Positions 5,579-7,001 of a stretch of 7,001 nt of DNA are shown here, in pieces. This DNA is from an uncultured Lachnospiraceae bacterium (lineage in GTDB: Bacteria > Bacillota > Clostridia > Lachnospirales > Lachnospiraceae). Under the pieces are notes generated by a model. The model saw nothing but the letters and a program-made list of their open reading frames with translations. It made no database searches and was not told the DNA's origin. A program made the position numbers and the translations under genes. Location of the stretch: NCBI GenBank assembly GCA_902803635.1, contig CADCQU010000232.1, forward strand, positions 1-7,001, given 5' to 3'. Numbering within the stretch: position 1 is the first letter of the stretch; every line of letters starts with the position of its first letter.

Positions 5579-6754
5579 TTATTCATAATTCTCAAACTGG
5601 AACCCAATCTGTCTCGCCCCGTCAATGAAATTTGCAAGGACCGCAGCGCTTGTAGCGGAGCTGGCGTGCATCTGGCAAATCTCGCCGACATGCATTTCCG
5701 CGTAAAGCGCGGCCAGAGCCTCGTCCGGGGTAATCTCGTCGGCCGGGTCATAATCGCGGTAGGCAAAGCTGTCGAAAATGACATGGTAGCCCATGGCCTT
5801 GATGGTCTCCAGGGCCCGCTGGCTGAACTCGCCGGACGGGAAGGAGTAATACTGCATCTCGTAGCCGTATTTGTCACGGACAATGTTCTGGGCGCGCATC
5901 GAGTCGTCGATAATCTGCTCGACGGTGTAGCTCTGCATACCGAGCGTCGGGTGCGAGTAGGAGTGGCTGCCGAGCGTGTGGCCCTCGTCGATAATGCGCT
6001 GGACGATGGACGGCGAGTCCTCCATGCAGTAGCCCGTCAGGAAGAAGGTGGCCTTGACACCCTTCTCCTTGAGGACGTTCAGAATCTGGTTGGTGCTCTC
6101 ATTTGTATACCCTGCCGTGAAAACAAGGTGGATGGTGTTGTCCTCGCCGTGCAGGAACTCGCTCTTCTCGCTCCCGAACATTTCCTGGAGCTTCACCGTC
6201 TCCTGCGGACGGTTGAGGTCGTCGCGGAACTGCGGCGCATAGCCGGCCGTGTAGCGAGTATTGTCAAGGGCCGTGAGGGCCGCAACGTCAATTCCCTCGC
6301 CGGTGATAATCGTCTTCTCGGCCGCCGGCTGTTCCTCGGGGGGCGTGCTCTCCTCCGCCGGAGGTGTGCTGCTCTCCTCCGTTGGAGGCGTGCTTTCCTC
6401 CGCCGGAGGCGTGCTCTCGTCCTTCGAGCTTGTACTCTCATCTGTCGAACTTGTGCTCTCATCTTTCGAAGAAGTGCTCTCCGCTTTCGAATCCCCGCTC
6501 TCAGCAGTGGAAGCCGAGCTGTCTACCTTCGAATCCGTGCTCTCTGTCCCCGAGGCCGTGCTCTCCGAAACGGAGCTTTCCACGCTCTCGCCCTTGGATG
6601 TCCCTTCCCCCTTCGAGGCAAGCCTGGATTCGATTGAGTCCAGCCCGATGGCCTTCTTTGCCACATCGGACGCATTTCCGCAGCCCGCCGCAGCAAAGAC
6701 AAGGCTCCCCGTAAGAAGCCAGGCCGCCGCCATTTTCCAATGATTCTTTCCCAT
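5579..6754 (-). CDS. PdaA-like polysaccharide deacetylase lipoprotein, probably inactive
   Basis: This 391-residue protein has a lipoprotein-type signal (about 1-24) with Cys25 in AAAGC, a Ser/Thr/Glu/Pro-rich linker (about 45-145) and a NodB-fold domain (about 205-391). The fold is most like PdaA, which deacetylates peptidoglycan MurNAc during delta-lactam formation. HSYSH (264-268) keeps the metal-binding histidines and QMH (361-363) keeps the late His. The first motif, TFDNGY in PdaA, is VFTAGY here (211-216), with no Asp. The RPPRG motif is SFPSG (304-308), with no Arg. Loss of the catalytic base and the Arg suggests a non-catalytic, possibly glycan-binding, surface lipoprotein. GGGAGGA (6761-6767) lies six bases before the ATG. 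The PAP2-like gene follows after 13 bases. The family call is firm; inactivity is inference. Confidence 0.88.
   Translation of the reverse strand: MGKNHWKMAAAWLLTGSLVFAAAGCGNASDVAKKAIGLDSIESRLASKGEGTSKGESVESSVSESTASGTESTDSKVDSSASTAESGDSKAESTSSKDESTSSTDESTSSKDESTPPAEESTPPTEESSTPPAEESTPPEEQPAAEKTIITGEGIDVAALTALDNTRYTAGYAPQFRDDLNRPQETVKLQEMFGSEKSEFLHGEDNTIHLVFTAGYTNESTNQILNVLKEKGVKATFFLTGYCMEDSPSIVQRIIDEGHTLGSHSYSHPTLGMQSYTVEQIIDDSMRAQNIVRDKYGYEMQYYSFPSGEFSQRALETIKAMGYHVIFDSFAYRDYDPADEITPDEALAALYAEMHVGEICQMHASSATSAAVLANFIDGARQIGFQFENYE
6332..6481 (-). repeat. Tandem 21-bp repeat encoding the EST(SS/PP)xx heptad linker
   Basis: Seven consecutive units encode residues 92-141 of the deacetylase-like lipoprotein: three of the form ESTSS(K/T)D, then four of the form ESTPPxE, one of which carries an extra Ser (residues 127-134). 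The units are 21 bases except for that 24-base one. Such linkers usually span the cell wall, and the near-identical units predict length variation between strains. Confidence 0.85.
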
Positions 6755-6798
6755 TTTAATTCCTCCCGAATACTGACACTTCCGTTAACACCAAAGAA

Positions 6799-6823
6799 AA
6801 CCCTTTGGCAAATGCAGGCGACG
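6799..6823. repeat. 25-bp dispersed repeat shared with the trpB leader
   Basis: Bases 6799-6823 match 2249-2273 in the T-box leader at 21 of 25 positions, including an identical TTGGCAAATGCAG core (6805-6817 and 2255-2267). A further partial copy is at 2327-2337, and an inverted TTTGGCAAATG is at 2092-2102. Confidence 0.6.
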
Positions 6824-6847
6824 TAGCTCCCGCCCGCAGTACTCTTC

Positions 6848-6876
6848 ATTATAAGCAATTTTTCCCGAATAATCCA
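6848..6876 (-). promoter_or_regulatory. Promoter of the deacetylase/PAP2 unit
   Basis: On the minus strand a perfect TATAAT (6853-6848) has TGGATT (6876-6871) 17 bases upstream as a weak -35 box. It lies about 95 bases upstream of the start codon and the -10 is perfect. The untranslated leader (6840-6755) contains the GGCAAATGCAG motif on its opposite strand. Confidence 0.6.
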
Positions 6877-6910
6877 TACCCTTTTTAACGAAAACTTACG
6901 GTTTCTTTTT

Positions 6911-7001
6911 CGCAAGGGTTACAGTTTAGGTGACCCTCATTTTTTGTCATTCTGAGGAGCGAAGCGACGAAGAATCCCGTCAACTTTGCGAGAAGCCTCA
7001 C
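6911..7001. repeat. Composite intergenic repeat, right copy (runs off the window)
   Basis: GGGTTACAGTTTAGGTGACCC (6915-6935) is the inverted form of the motif at 199-221. TGTCATTCTGAGGAGCGAA follows, then the 22-base block 6964-6985 identical to 66-87. Here the two halves of the element are uninterrupted, so it probably represents the intact form. No gene is seen in 6911-7001. Confidence 0.75.

Noticed and set aside
6332..6481. Possible CRISPR-like array because of regular short repeats
   Set aside because: The 21-base units are directly adjacent with no spacers and lie in frame inside a coding region, encoding a heptad protein linker.
5396..6637. 413-codon open frame on the plus strand over the deacetylase-like gene
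   Set aside because: It is a mirror of the real minus-strand coding sequence, which has a signal peptide, domain motifs and a strong ribosome binding site. The mirrored product is Arg/Leu-rich low complexity.

Overview
The window looks like chromosomal DNA of a moderately GC-rich low-GC-phylum relative, most likely a Clostridia member (Oscillospirales or similar gut Firmicutes). The grounds are a canonical T-box leader, strong GGAGG-type ribosome binding sites on every gene, a stand-alone TrpB2-type tryptophan synthase beta chain, a divergent-PAP2 (DUF212) protein and a PdaA-like polysaccharide deacetylase lipoprotein. The taxon is inferred from gene families and signals, not from a marker gene.

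Layout. Bases 1-240 are a composite repeat (CTGAGGAGCG...GCGACGAAGAATCCCGT family) with several short hairpins. A plus-strand bicistron follows: an eight-helix potassium-channel-like protein (383-1339) and a small membrane protein with a C-terminal zinc ribbon (1400-1771), closed by a GAAA-loop terminator (1793-1820). Bases 1821-2021 hold degenerate repeat copies. A sigma-70-type promoter (2022-2050) then starts a very long leader containing a tryptophan T-box (specifier UGG at 2228-2230, tRNA-end-binding UGGC at 2433-2436, terminator 2449-2499) ahead of trpB (2546-3934). A terminator (3947-3998) and a palindromic repeat (4041-4096) separate trpB from convergent minus-strand genes.

On the minus strand, a PdaA-like lipoprotein (6754-5579) and a divergent-PAP2 membrane protein (5565-5101) are 13 bp apart and probably cotranscribed from a promoter near 6848-6876. 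A terminator (5089-5058) closes that unit before nudC (5016-4117). The right end (6911-7001) carries the flanking repeat again. Its GTTACAGTTNAGGTGACCC part is inverted relative to the left copy, while its GCGACGAAGAATCCCGT part is in the same orientation as bases 66-87.

How it works together. trpB should be switched on when uncharged tRNA-Trp binds the leader; with no trpA adjacent it may condense indole and serine, or act with an alpha chain encoded elsewhere. The two envelope genes may act in cell-wall or lipid-carrier metabolism. The deacetylase has lost its catalytic Asp and Arg motifs and looks like a pseudoenzyme. The most interesting items are the unusually elaborate T-box leader, the apparent pseudo-deacetylase, and several dispersed repeat families. 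I see no defence system, CRISPR, phage or transposase gene.
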